NCBI GenBank assembly: GCA_001414485.1
Contig: LLEY01000156.1
Location: 80,485-144,484, forward strand
DNA length: 64,000 nt
Direction of reading: 5' to 3'
Source of the DNA: Calycina herbarum
Taxonomy: Eukaryota > Ascomycota > Leotiomycetes > Helotiales > Pezizellaceae
Of the stretch, positions 47,394 to 57,699 are shown one piece after another. Position 1 is the stretch's first letter. The number at the start of each line of letters is the position of its first letter. Position numbers and translations under genes: made by a program. The notes under the pieces are model-generated. The model ran no database searches and was not told the DNA's origin. It saw only the letters and a list, made by a program, of their open reading frames with translations.

Positions 47394-47942
47394 ATGTCTG
47401 AAGTAGAACAGGATAAAGGGGCCAACAAGCGACCCCATTCAATCGATAGCTCAGCACAAGGACCAGAAACTGAAAGACCCGCCACCCCTACCGACCCCAT
47501 ACACGGGAATTACGATAACCTTGGAGAACTTGAAAAGGACGATTACGTTTGGTCATTTACTCGGTCTCCTCTGCCTGGACAATCGATGGATCCTCGAGTG
47601 TCTAAAATGACCAGAGAAATGAAAGATCGTCTAACCGAGCTACAGAGATTAGACGCAGAAAATCAAAAGAAAAACGCAGAAACTAGGCAGTGGTTAGACG
47701 ACGTACGCAGCGATTCTGGATCAACAAATTCTCCTCAGCGGGTTCCCAGCTTTGGTGGAAGGAGCCCTGCTCCAATCTCCGTTGGGCATAGTGTTTATAC
47801 ACCAGCCGCGACGCCAATGGGAGCGCATGGTCAAGCCAGTCGAACTGGACAAGATAGTCCACTTCAACAAGAAGACGCGGAGGTCGCGGCTGAAAGTTCA
47901 AAACCCCAGAGAAAGAAAATAAAGACAGAAACCGAGGAATGA
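47394..47942 (+). CDS. Small hydrophilic, largely disordered protein with predicted nuclear signal
   Basis: Single exon, 182 residues, good start context (CACAAAAATGTC). The N-terminal third is Pro/Thr/Glu-rich, residues about 70-105 form a charged helix (MTREMKDRLTELQRLDAENQ then KKNAETRQWLDDVRSD), a Ser/Pro-rich linker follows, and the tail KPQRKKIKTE could be a nuclear localisation signal. I recognise no domain. It has its own TATA box and is followed after 92 bp by copy 2 of the three-copy 3' element. It may be an ancient duplicate of the frame at 46300. Confidence 0.6.
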   Translation: MSEVEQDKGANKRPHSIDSSAQGPETERPATPTDPIHGNYDNLGELEKDDYVWSFTRSPLPGQSMDPRVSKMTREMKDRLTELQRLDAENQKKNAETRQWLDDVRSDSGSTNSPQRVPSFGGRSPAPISVGHSVYTPAATPMGAHGQASRTGQDSPLQQEDAEVAAESSKPQRKKIKTETEE

Positions 47943-48034
47943 TCGAGTTTGACGGATCACAGCCAGTGTTCAACTGGACCACGGAGGGAACGTTTATGTA
48001 CAACATCATCTATTTATTTGGACATTCAGCGAAA

Positions 48035-48146
48035 GGTAATCTTGTACCGTGATGCAGTGTGATTTGACACTGTAGAGGTCTGAACTTCCTATCAGGGAGA
48101 TGTAGGAACTACAGCACTAGATGCTGTTACGGGAGTTAACGACGCC
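48035..48146 (+). repeat. Three-copy 3' element, copy 2
   Basis: It begins GGTAATCTTGTACCGTGATG and shares GGGAGATGTAGG, the ACTACAGCACTAGATGCTGT stem and GGGAGTTAACGA with copy 1. It lies downstream of the 182-residue gene. It is the left end of a segment duplicated from 50501 onward. Confidence 0.65.
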
Positions 48147-48529
48147 TTGGTTTATGATTTTTGAAAGTTATGCAAGGATTTTGAGTTCACCTCTTCTGCT
48201 TTAAATTTAGAGGGAAAAAAGAAGAAGAAAAAACATTTTGTATGATATTTAGACAAAATTTATTACTGGATTGTGATGTTCTTATAATGTGACGATTAAG
48301 AGAATTAGAAACGCAGGGCATGAGTTTGAAGTATTACTCACGACACGGAGCGGTAGTGGCTCATGCGCCAAAGTACACTTCCCCCAAACTCGACTGTGAG
48401 ACGTAACACCAGGTGAAAGATTATTAAGATATACAGAAAGCAAATAAGAAGGAGAAAGAGAACCATATTGAAATCCATACCGATCATTCGAATGTAAGAA
48501 CAAAAGGTTTAAAAAACATCATATCATGT

Positions 48530-49063
48530 ATTATTAAACTCTCCACTCAAGCTGAACATTCCCAAAAGTGCGGCACGCACTCCCACTACCTCGAGGGTCG
48601 AAGCAATAAACGTACCAGAAGATAGAGAGGTCATCTGCACGAAATCCGCAAGCAACGAATAACATATTGTAAACCACAGTAACCACATGTATAGTTGGTG
48701 GTAGTGCTATATCCCAAACCCGGATCTTGAGGTATACGCTTCTTTCATGAATAAGAAGCTTTGCATCTCATTTCTTCAGGAATTCCCTTCTTCTTTCACT
48801 CTCGTGGAAATTTCGGCAAATGCTTTTGAAGAATTCACCCTCACTAACCATTTTTCGGGATCGCCTCGGGCGTTGGTGGTTTCGATAAAGGAGGGTTGTC
48901 ATGGTATTTCTTAAGACACCAACTAAACGCGAATTGGGTAGCAGTTCAGAACCTCCGACTGCTGCCATTATCATTGCGCTCAAGGCCCTCCAAAGAAATG
49001 GAGTAAAAATATAATTGTAACGAAAAAAGCAATAAAAACATCAAGATCAAACAAGAAAATGAA
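48530..49063 (-). pseudogene. Partial duplicate of the membrane-protein gene at 50907 (C-terminal part)
   Basis: Nearly every stretch aligns with 50877-51420, from TTAAACTCTCCACTC through AAGTGCGGCAC and CATCCGCAAGCAAC to CAAACAAGAAAA. On the minus strand it keeps YSLLADFVQMTSLSSGTF, matching YLLLADVIQMRSLPASAF of the intact protein, but with frameshifts and no N-terminal two thirds. Together with copy 2 of the 3' element it marks a segmental duplication about 1 kb long. Non-functional. Confidence 0.8.
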
Positions 49064-50086
49064 TTCGTTCAAATGAGACGAGATCATAGGGCCTCGAACC
49101 TTTATATCCAGTATCGCGAAGACTCCGGGCAAGTGGTTTGCGATGCCATCACAGCGTGAGACTCAGATGTTTAGGAGATTTAACCACAATTGTAGCATAC
49201 TAGTCCACTGCTCCCTTCCGAGTCGTAAATAGCGGTCGCTTTTCCCGGTCTAACCAAATGTCTGACACCAACATATGCGATGGCCACAACGCCCGTGGAA
49301 CCATCGTTCGCGATCCTAGCCTGGTTTGGCCGTGGTTGTTGGCGCTGGTCCCCGAAGAAGAGGTTGACCACGGTCGCAGCCAATGTGTGCAACCGCACTC
49401 AGAATAATACTTTTGATCAGGCGTTGCTCCGCTGGTTCTTTGAGGTTGTTGTGTTTTGATCTGCGCAAAAGTTGAGGGCATTTCGGTTCAGGTTAGCCAA
49501 GGTTGATGTTGTCAGCGGTGACCTCAACTGACAGCGATCATCTCAAGTCAATCTGTCTCACGACGTTAATAGCTGGGCAGTGAAATCCCCCACCCAGCTT
49601 TGCAGAACTGAGAGTCACTTGAACCTCTCCTCGAACCCACTCGTCGCTCTACTCGATCGAACCATCTGAGAAAACCATACGCCCTTCCGCCGAGCTCGAG
49701 CCTTTGATCCAGTACGAACCCTCGCTCTCCAGGACGAACAATACATTTTATAGAAGGGGGGAAGCGCCTCTTATATTTGGAGTTGGAAACCTCATTCGAA
49801 ATGGCCGTCTTGGGGGGGGGGGGGGGGGGGGGGGAGAAATTGAATATCATACAAAAATACACAAGGCCGAGCGAAGCAATTTCTGAATCTTAAATTCTAG
49901 AGACGGATTAATAGTTTCTTCAGCACCCAGGATGTGCCATCGCCTTTTTTTCCCCTGACATTTTTCCACGATTATATCAGTCTTTTGTACTTGACTTGTT
50001 CGTTCTTATCCGCTTCTCCAACAGATTGGCGATCTTAAAATGAATGGTAGGTCTGACAAAAATAACGACGACAAGCGGATCTCACA
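49064..50086. other. Intergenic, no supported gene
   Basis: A minus-strand open stretch at 49180-49481 has moderate coding look (STGVVAIAYVGVRHLVRPGK) but no known domain and no clear start. A long G run lies at 49812-49834. Confidence 0.35.
49812..49834. repeat. Poly-G tract, 23 bases
   Basis: An uninterrupted run of 23 G on the plus strand. Such runs are rare, form G-quadruplexes and are error-prone in sequencing, so the length is uncertain. Confidence 0.8.
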
Positions 50087-50341
50087 ATGAAAGAAGTATG
50101 GGGAATGATTGCTTCAATAATGTTGATATCCCGACAGCGCTCACTTGCTAACGTCAATGTAAGGTGGGCTTCCACAAAACCATTACGCTTAGCCGCCCAA
50201 GGCTACCATCGCGACATAGTCCAGCTGCTAGTAGGAAATTGAGCTAATGTTAATAGGGAGGATGACTATACGAAAAAAATTGTGCGGCAGTATTTGAAAA
50301 AGGGCAACCCGATGAGGAAGATGAGCATAACACACTGGTGA
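50087..50341 (+). pseudogene. Ankyrin-repeat gene relic
   Basis: From an ATG at 50087 the frame reads to PLRLAAQGYHRDIVQLLVGN, a TGA at 50240, then ANVNREDDYTKK, stopping at 50341. This is one ankyrin repeat (L-H-L-A-A-x-x-G-H...I-V-x-L-L-L-x-x-G-A-x-V-N) with the Gly codon GGA turned to TGA. No further repeats are seen. It occupies the place, relative to copy 3 of the 3' element, that the 182-residue gene occupies relative to copy 2, though the two proteins are not similar. Confidence 0.6.
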
Positions 50342-50500
50342 AAAAGAGAATAACCTTCGGCAATTGGAAGAAGTTATGCGATTCGCCTCTTGGGGAAAGC
50401 CCTAGAAAGGACGAGCCTAAGGGTAAAAAGCGAAAAAGAATGATGGAATGGTATGGTTGATGGCTTTGGGTATTGTGGCGTTTGTCGGGTTCTTGTCACA

Positions 50501-50597
50501 GGTACTCTTATACTGCAATACAGTGTGATTCGATACCGTAGAGTTCCAAACTTTCTGTGAGGGAGATGTAGGGGCTACAGCATTCAATGCTGTTATA
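50501..50597 (+). repeat. Three-copy 3' element, copy 3
   Basis: It begins GGTACTCTTATACTGCAATA, shares GGGAGATGTAGGGGCTACAG and the stem ACAGCATTCAATGCTGT with the other copies, and lacks the terminal GGGAGTTAACGA. It lies between the ankyrin relic and the 3' end of the leftward membrane-protein gene. Confidence 0.65.
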
Positions 50598-50906
50598 AGA
50601 AATTTTGCAAAGATTACTATCACTTCTGCTGCTTTAGACCCAGTAATTGGAAAAAAAAAATAGAACAAAGCTTTTGAATGCGTTCCCAACGATTTACTAC
50701 TTGCAGCATGTGGTTGCGACTTCGTAACACTAATCATGGAACTCCCTTTCAAAGGTAGCCAAAACATATGAACTTTGAAGATAGACGAGCCAAAATATGA
50801 GTGGGGATGAGGCCCATATATGGTAACATATCATCAATATATAAAATAAGAACTTGACTAACGTCCGATCATAAATCATTAAACTCTCCACTCACACCCG
50901 ACAATC

Positions 50907-52406
50907 TCAAAAGTGCGGCACAAACTCCAACCACTCCACAGTAGCAAAAGCACTAGCAGGCAAAGAACGCATCTGAATGACATCCGCAAGCAACAAATAA
51001 GTCCTCGCAAAGCAATAAAACACAGCAACAACATACATAGGAAGTATCGCCTTCAGCGGCACCGCCAAACCCGGATCCTGAGAGACGGAGTTATTCCTGA
51101 TACACGAAGCTACGTATCTGAGTTTCTTCATAATCCATCCTTCTTCTTTCGTGGAAACTTCGACCATTTCTTCCGAAGAATTTACCATCGCTAACCCTTT
51201 TTCGGGATCGTCTGGGGTATTTGTGGTTTCGATGGAGGATGGCTTCCACCCGTATTTCTTTTGGAGAAATGGATACCAACTAAATGCGAATTGGGTGACT
51301 GCCCAGAATCCCACGACTGTAGCCATGATAGTGACGCTCGAGGCTCTCCATAGAAGTTGTTCGATTCGAGAAGGGAATACGTAATTCCAGCCGCATATGA
51401 AAACAGCAGCATAAACACAAGAAGCAAACAAGAAAAGGTATTTGTTATTGCCAGGAAGAACGAGACAACTTGTGTTTTCGAATCGATTGACAGGGCGAGT
51501 TTGTGGTCCGAAGTTGATACCCAGATTTCGGAGGATGTTGATCCAGTTGGACCAGTAGCGAGACCATGACCAGTCGACTCGGCTGATGAAATCTAGGGGA
51601 GTGAGATTGTAATGCCCCGTATAATCACCCCCAGCGCCCAGGAGGATCTCTGCGATTGTGGAATCGGATTCGATGACTTCAGGCATGGCGATTTCGGCGG
51701 GCTTGTGATGCCAGCACAGCATTGTCCCTGTGCTAACGACGATGAATGCGGCGGTTGTCAGTTCTCCTAAAGTAATGGCGAGATTTTGTGCTTGCCGACC
51801 CGCCATATTGACCACAAACCAGAGAATTTGAAACATAGTGATGAGGCGTAGAAGTGTATCGACTTTGTTCTTGTCGGCGATATTCTCCTTGTGGATTTCC
51901 GGGTAGGTGACATAGCGCTTCATGATGAGGTAATGAAGTTGTTTTGCGTCGACAGGAAAATCCGGAAAATCCTTTGTGTGTAGAACTATCCCTCCCATAT
52001 CCGTAAAGAAGGCATGCGTCATGGTCCATTGCTTCATACCAGAAGCGTGGAATTCCTTGACGGATCGACGAGCTGAGAGCCATTGACCAAGGGCGATCTG
52101 AAAGATAAACTCGGGTCCCAAGAAAGCGAGAGCAGTTATCCAGAGTTTTCTGTGGAGTATTCGAAAGGGTGTATCGTCGTGACTTGGCACATTGAGGAAT
52201 AGGACAGACCACGAGCAGAGGAACATTGTGAATCCGCAACTCCAGATGATATCGATGGTGCCTCGTCCATCCGCCCCCGGGGTCCAGCCTTGCATGGGTG
52301 GTTTATTTGTGCCATGGTTCGTAGAATTCAGCCCAGCTGTCGAGTTGGCCAAAGAGGTATGGCAAAATAGAGACGTTGAAACTAAAACGGCAAGAACAGG
52401 AACCAT
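50907..52406 (-). CDS. Fungal multi-pass membrane protein with signal peptide
   Basis: Single exon, 499 residues. N-terminal signal (MVPVLAVLVSTSLFCHTSLA) and N-glycosylation sites, then PPMQGWTPGADGRGTIDIIW, where G-W-x-P-x-x-x-G-R-G-T-x-D-I-x-W marks a widespread fungal family of unknown function. Hydrophobic helices include CGFTMFLCSWSVLFLNVP, LWITALAFLGPEFIFQIAL, TMFQILWFVVNMAG, YLFLFASCVYAAVFICGWNY and AVPLKAILPMYVVAVFYCFA. A hydrophilic segment (NTPDDPEKGLAMVNSSEEMV) precedes the last helices. It is intact; a damaged duplicate of its C-terminal third lies at 48530-49063. Role unknown. Confidence 0.8.
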   Translation of the reverse strand: MVPVLAVLVSTSLFCHTSLANSTAGLNSTNHGTNKPPMQGWTPGADGRGTIDIIWSCGFTMFLCSWSVLFLNVPSHDDTPFRILHRKLWITALAFLGPEFIFQIALGQWLSARRSVKEFHASGMKQWTMTHAFFTDMGGIVLHTKDFPDFPVDAKQLHYLIMKRYVTYPEIHKENIADKNKVDTLLRLITMFQILWFVVNMAGRQAQNLAITLGELTTAAFIVVSTGTMLCWHHKPAEIAMPEVIESDSTIAEILLGAGGDYTGHYNLTPLDFISRVDWSWSRYWSNWINILRNLGINFGPQTRPVNRFENTSCLVLPGNNKYLFLFASCVYAAVFICGWNYVFPSRIEQLLWRASSVTIMATVVGFWAVTQFAFSWYPFLQKKYGWKPSSIETTNTPDDPEKGLAMVNSSEEMVEVSTKEEGWIMKKLRYVASCIRNNSVSQDPGLAVPLKAILPMYVVAVFYCFARTYLLLADVIQMRSLPASAFATVEWLEFVPHF

Positions 52407-53368
52407 ATCGAAAAATTAAAGGCGTGTCATATTCGAGAAGAAAAGAAGTCTTACTTGGGTCAGCCTTGGGAAGCCATCTCTACTAAAGTGCAAGTTTCCT
52501 TTTCAACAGGCCATGAATAGTTGCTGGGCTCCCATCCAGCCTGCACAGGGTACGTAAAACATTAACATATGCGCCGCGAAATCGGAAAAGCAGCCAATCC
52601 AAGAAGAGTAGAGATCACGATTGCTTCAAGTTCGCTGCAGTACGGAATCCTGCGCTCGTTCGGGAAACATTCGTGTGAGGGAACTCTCCTCGACTCCTGA
52701 TTCGATTGGACAGCTGGAGATGATTGCCAGTTCCACAACACTGTGCAACTATGCGAAGAAGCGGTCCTGTGCTTTTCTCGTCCAACATGATTCTGCAGTA
52801 AAAGTAAGCAAACAATGGACACACAAAGCAAGAGTCAGTGCTCCACTGGAGAATTGGGTCGGGCCGCTGACAGGTCAAGTCAAGTTCCTCCAGGCGCGCG
52901 CATCGGGCGCCTGGAGCACTTTGCTCCAATTGGCAGCTCAAAAGGACAATGTACGGAGTACTAGTGTATGGACCAGACACAACAATGTGATCGCTGAATC
53001 GATGCTGGACGTGCTGAAGAGTTTCCACGCGCTTGACAACTCGGTATCACACGATGATTGGCCATTCCCTTGAAGTGCGGGGGGATAGCTTCAGCGCTTA
53101 GATCCCTACCGCAAAGGTTGTTACCTCAAGAAAAAAAACCGGGTCTGCGACTGAAGACATTCCATCTTTCCTCTTCATATACTTACTCCTCTCTCCCGCC
53201 TCATCTCTCCTTCACCTAGAAGCGCTGACCCAACATTGTTTCAAAATTGGACAAGCAGACCCCGTCTCAATTGTCCTCTCCTAATTCCTGCGGAGCCCCT
53301 TCGAATCTCCAGCGCTACCTTAATCCATCACTCGCAACCTTTCTCCTCGCTCGAAACATATCAGCAAG
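52407..53368. other. Intergenic between divergent genes
   Basis: Open frames on both strands near 52562-53073 overlap and have no recognisable content. The part next to 53369 is CT-rich, the leader of the methyltransferase gene. The region probably holds promoters for both divergent neighbours. Confidence 0.4.
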
Positions 53369-54289
53369 ATGCCTCCCGCAGATCGCCAACCTACGATAAA
53401 TCATAACCCAACACTCCAAGACTATTATACTTCCCTCGAATCGAGAATTGGCTACCGCCTTGTGCTGGGAGGGACGCGCCACTTCGGGTACTATGAACAA
53501 GACACATACTGGCCCTTTCCAATCAATGGAGCCTTGCGGGCAATGGAGGATCATCTCTTCGCGAATCTCAATTTGAAAACTGGCTCGACGGTTCTTGATG
53601 CTGGATGTGGGGTTGGAGATGTTGCCATACGCATGGCCCAGGGCGGCCTCAAGGTGCAAGGCATAGATGTGATAGATTTGCATATCGCAAAAGCGAATCG
53701 CAACATCCAGAGACGTGGCTGGGCACATGCCATAGATGTGCAAAAAATGGACTACCACCACCTTGATGCTTTCGAAGACAGCACCTTCGATGGTGTGTAT
53801 ACCGTTGAGACATTCGTCCATGCCACAGACCCCGAGGCGGTGCTGGCAGAATTCATCAGAGTGTTGAAGCCCGGTGGATCAATGGCATTCTACGAATACG
53901 ACCAATACAACTTCTCTACTGCGCCGAATGCAATGAAAGAGGCGTGGAAAGAAATAAATAAAAATGCAGCTATGCCAGGCTATGACAATTTCAGTCAGGG
54001 AGTGCTTGAGAGTATGCTGCAGAGAGCTGGATTTGTGGATGTCGACATAAAAGACATAACATTGAATGTCACTCCCATGCTGCGTTTCTTTTTCATTCTC
54101 GCATATCTCCCTTATCTTATTGTCAAGTTGTTTGGCCTTGAGGCCTACTTTGTGAATTGTGTGGCAGGAGTGGAAGGATACCGAAGTATAGGATATGCCA
54201 GATATGTTGCCATCTCAGCAAGAAAACCATTGGGATCAGCCGGAGGAGACGAGAATGGGCTTCGAGAACGCAACAAATTAACTTCATGA
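53369..54289 (+). CDS. Class I SAM-dependent methyltransferase, Erg6/tocopherol-methyltransferase-like
   Basis: Single exon, 306 residues, start context AGCAAGATGCC. Motif I is TVLDAGCGVGDVAIRMAQGG, followed by VQGIDVIDLHIAKANRNI, the acidic/aromatic FEDSTFDGVYTVETFVHATD and post-motif LAEFIRVLKPGGSMAFYEYD. These fit the Methyltransf_11 fold, with the layout of sterol C24- and tocopherol-type enzymes. The N-terminal YYTSLESRIGYRLVLGGTRHFGYY resembles that group's substrate cap. The C-terminus has a hydrophobic patch (MLRFFFILAYLPYLIVKLFG), perhaps for membrane or lipid substrates. It is not the canonical sterol enzyme by length or motifs I can see; a role in secondary metabolism is as likely. 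Intact, next to the transposon nest. Confidence 0.85.
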   Translation: MPPADRQPTINHNPTLQDYYTSLESRIGYRLVLGGTRHFGYYEQDTYWPFPINGALRAMEDHLFANLNLKTGSTVLDAGCGVGDVAIRMAQGGLKVQGIDVIDLHIAKANRNIQRRGWAHAIDVQKMDYHHLDAFEDSTFDGVYTVETFVHATDPEAVLAEFIRVLKPGGSMAFYEYDQYNFSTAPNAMKEAWKEINKNAAMPGYDNFSQGVLESMLQRAGFVDVDIKDITLNVTPMLRFFFILAYLPYLIVKLFGLEAYFVNCVAGVEGYRSIGYARYVAISARKPLGSAGGDENGLRERNKLTS

Positions 54290-54809
54290 TATACTTCATC
54301 GTCGTCAACTTGTTTTGCATTCTGTTTGCAATATACTCCAATGTACACGTAGCCCCCCTAGAGGTTGTCTGCGTGAATATACGAATTTATGTCTTTAAAT
54401 GGTCTTATTTTTGTTTTATGAAGCTCATGGAATATCACACTTGTCTCGATGGTGCAATCGTTCGCGTGCCGAAAGAACTTTTCGGGGTAGACGATACGAT
54501 AGACGATATATTTCGCGAGCTTGACTTCCAGCTATCTCAATGACAACGAAACGACTTGGAAAAAACAGGAAAAAATACACAGAAAGCGATGCGCGCGTCT
54601 CGTGAACAGATGACGACCATGAAGCAGCCCACAATTGTCGTTCTACTTTGAGCGATAATTACTTTTGAAGTGTTAGAGAGTAAAGGTGGCAGACCTGGAT
54701 TCTGATCGCGATTCATCGAGGCAGGTTTTGATAGCCTTGCAAGCTTGAGGCGGCAAAGTGATGGCGTTCTTATTAAATATAAAAACTAATAAGAAGATAT
54801 TCAAATAAC
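54290..54809. other. 3' flank of the methyltransferase gene
   Basis: No gene. Ordinary composition passes to AT-rich sequence near 54770, where the transposon nest begins. Confidence 0.4.
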
Positions 54810-54951
54810 GTGGTTTATCAGCGAGTCGATTATATCACCGAGTCGATCACTAAAAATACATACAAAAAACATCTGTGCAACCCTAGTAAAAATCTGTAAT
54901 TCTTAATAAAAATTAATAGAATTAAAAAATCTACTTTATTACTATATAAAT
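54810..54951. mobile_element. Pogo-type MITE, left arm; split by the copia element (rest at about 63650-63806)
   Basis: It begins ACGTGGTTTATCAGCGAGTC after TA (54808-54809) and has a doubled motif (ATCAGCGAGTCGAT, then ATCACCGAGTCGAT) and CATACAAAAAACATCTGTGC, matching the arms of the MITE at 30325. The Ty1/copia element interrupts it at 54952 with duplicated TAAAT. The sequence after the copia element (AACGATTCGCTTAAAATTAC near 63690) matches, inverted, the core GTATTTTTAAGCGAATCG of the MITE at 58007. Its own right end was not found inside the window. Confidence 0.7.
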
Positions 54952-55134
54952 TGTCGGTATGCATACGCAAGGGGTTAGCACTTCCACGTGCCGTGCCCTT
55001 CTCGCTTAGCGAGAAGGGCGGGTATATAAACAAACACCGAGTACCCATCTCTTGTACTCGGTATGCATCAACGATAGTTATAAGAATATACACTCTTTTT
55101 GCATCAAGCTATCGACCACCAAGTCGAACTAACA
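54952..55134 (+). repeat. Left (5') LTR of the copia element, little decayed
   Basis: 183 bp. It holds the perfect hairpin CCCTTCTCGC-TTA-GCGAGAAGGG and a TATATAAA box just after it, the likely promoter. It keeps C and G at about two dozen places where the right LTR has T or A. Confidence 0.9.
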
Positions 55135-55417
55135 CTGATCAGTGGACGTATAGATCAGATAACTTGGAACTACTGCACCCTGATCCTCAGGATTATACGT
55201 TTGCATAGTTACGAAAGTTGTGCAAGTAGGACCCTCTCTCAGATTGGCACACTCTACTGGTTATACTCGTTAAATCAAGTATACAACACTTAAACCGATC
55301 CTCTCTCTTAGATTGCACGATTCCACCGGTTTACAAAACCCTCAAATCGATTATAAACTCTACGAATTACAATCACCAAAACCACCCTGCGAGGACGACT
55401 TGCTACCAAAAACACAT

Positions 55418-55590
55418 AAAATCCACTGCAACCTTTACGACTTGTACATACATAGAATCCACTGTAAACTCTACGAATTGTATACATAGAATCCACTGCA
55501 AACTCTACGAATTGCATACACAGAATCCACTGCAAACCCTACGACTTACACATATACAAATCCACTACAAACTCTACGACTTGCAGCTAC
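55418..55590. repeat. Tandem repeat in the copia leader, five units of 34-36 bp
   Basis: Units are built on ATCCACTGCAAACTCTACGA followed by ATTG or CTTG, starting near 55418, 55454, 55488, 55522 and 55558. They lie between the left LTR and Gag. Repeats of CACCCTTACT follow near 55820-55880. The unit lengths and divergence rule out a CRISPR array; these are leader repeats of a retrotransposon. Confidence 0.75.
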
Positions 55591-56360
55591 CAGAACAACT
55601 CGTGGGAGGCCCTTTGACCCTGACAACCTCATAACCTCGGATAACCTATGACATCTGGAACAAGGGTAATATCCGGAACACTTGACCCACTTCCAATCTC
55701 AGACATCCGATACAATAACCATAACAAGACGTACGGGACGGAACAACCCACCTCCACAAGGAGAAGTCAACTAAGAGGTTAAGCCACGTTCGATAAACAA
55801 CAGCATTCTATTCCACTCACCCTTACTTCCACTTACCCTTACTAGCACTCACCCTTACTGGAACCCACCCTTACCGGCACCAGTCTACTACATCTTGTTT
55901 ATACACTGCTAGTGGTATCGTCTACCGTCGATTTTATAACTACTTTCGTTTCTTTTACCACTTTCGATTATCTTAACACTTTTAATAACACGTTCGGCTT
56001 TTATACTACTACACTATAGCACCACCATCGTCTTAGGTTGAGGATAAGGAGGCTACGGCTTTTATAGAAGAAAAGATTATAGAATACGATGTCGAAGACA
56101 TAGAGGATGACTATCTCTAGGAGATATATCGAATACACTTTGACGACTGGGCGGAATCGAGGTTTATATACATAGCTCAAAACACCTTGATCAAGATGCG
56201 CCAAGTACTTCGGAAGAGAGGTGTATAGGTAGAGATGGATAGCTGTAAGAGGAATATGCCGAATGCCCTCTACGATATAGCCTAAGAACTCGTACGTACC
56301 GAATGGACGATCAAGGAACTACGGAGGGAAGTGAACAAGGGCAGAACCTAGTTAACAGAG

Positions 56361-57640
56361 ATGGCCGCGAGAGTTGCGTATCTTAAGGCTTACCTAGAAC
56401 GATTCCCTGAACTAATCAACTATCCGAATACACCTACAGCCTCGACTAACAACAATAACATTCCTTTGAACAACTTCCCTACGAATAACATTCCTCTAAA
56501 GCACATTCCTTCCAACGTTCCCTCAAATTCCTTTACAAACACCTATATAATAGCTTCTAACATTCTTATTCCTACAACACCACCACTAGGCGAATATAGT
56601 CAGGATTACTCACGGTCACTCGGCAACCTTATGAAGTCATACTCGGAAGGGCAGAAGTACGGAAGTAAGGGAGACAACTTTAAACTCAAATCCATCATCT
56701 TCAAGGATATGTGCAAGCGTTATAGTATACCACCCTTAGCATACAACCTGGCTTTCCCGATCATACTCAAGAGCCAGGCGTCTAACCACTTCTACACAAG
56801 TATATTTAAGGACAGAAGGGATCAATCATACGAATTCCTTTCCGCTGCTATCTAGACGTACTTCGAAGACGAACTGTACACCAGAAGCCAATCTTCTGAA
56901 TAGAACCGTACTACACTGTTACGAACAAAGTCTAAGCCGGAATACTCGAATAAAACGCTAAGCAAGTGCTTTAAGGCCATGCTATCTAAACTAGAAGAAC
57001 TAAGATATAGGCTTCTAGAGGATATATAAGGTGATGGCTAATTAACTAACAAGTTATTATAGCATGCGAGGAAGCACCAGAATGCCAGAACGCGTGCTTA
57101 ACCCTACCCTAGAATTCCTCCCTCTAGAGCACTATTACGCTCTTGAGGAGCTCTATTCGTAACTACGAAGTAAGCTATAAAACCACCGAGACTTTAACAT
57201 CTCACTACTACAACTTAAACCCCGAGACCTTGATAACAGATCGTCACTTCTACAAGTACAACAACAACCAGAGACAAGAACGTAGACCTGGCAAAAGCAC
57301 TAAGTGTTATATATGTAACAAGGAAGGCCACCGATCCTAGAACTATACCTAGGAGGAACAGAATCGTTACTTTGCTAAATAGCAAAAGGGCAACAAAACC
57401 AGCTTCCGAGGCAGGGATAGTGCCTTTGTTAAGAAAGCATACTGTACGCATATTACAAATATAGAACGTACAGAAGAAGAGGATATAGCAGAAACTCTTC
57501 AGACAGTTGCTTTGTCTACTAACGATAGTGACTTAGAAGACGAGGTTATCTACTACTTAGTCACTTCTGTAGGACGAATCGACAACTTAAGTACTCAAAC
57601 CCTTACCGCTAACTTAATAAGCCTAGTATAAAAGCATTTA
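56361..57640 (+). pseudogene. Copia Gag with zinc knuckle, stops present
   Basis: An open block 56361-56855 holds YSRSLGNLMKSYSEGQKYGS and FKDMCKRYSIPPLAYNLAFP, typical of fungal copia Gag. After a TAG at 56853 the same frame sense continues (TYFEDELYTRSQSSE). Near 57290 there is a zinc-knuckle-like CYICNKEGHRS, with TAG in place of Trp and Gln codons just after. Most stops are single C-to-T or G-to-A changes, and most other CpA sites are intact, so this part is only lightly decayed. Confidence 0.8.
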
Positions 57641-57699
57641 TTACATAGATATATCCTACTATTAATCTCTAACATCACTTCTAAAAAGGACAGCTAGTT

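Noticed and set aside
49090..49170. tRNA gene on the minus strand (GGTTCGAGGCC resembles a T-loop)
   Set aside because: The flanking stems do not pair and no anticodon arm or acceptor stem can be drawn.
53315..53821. 168-codon minus-strand gene
   Set aside because: It is the antisense of the methyltransferase coding sequence.
55418..55590. CRISPR-like array
   Set aside because: Units of 34-36 bp run head to tail with gradual divergence and no unique spacers, inside a eukaryotic retrotransposon leader.
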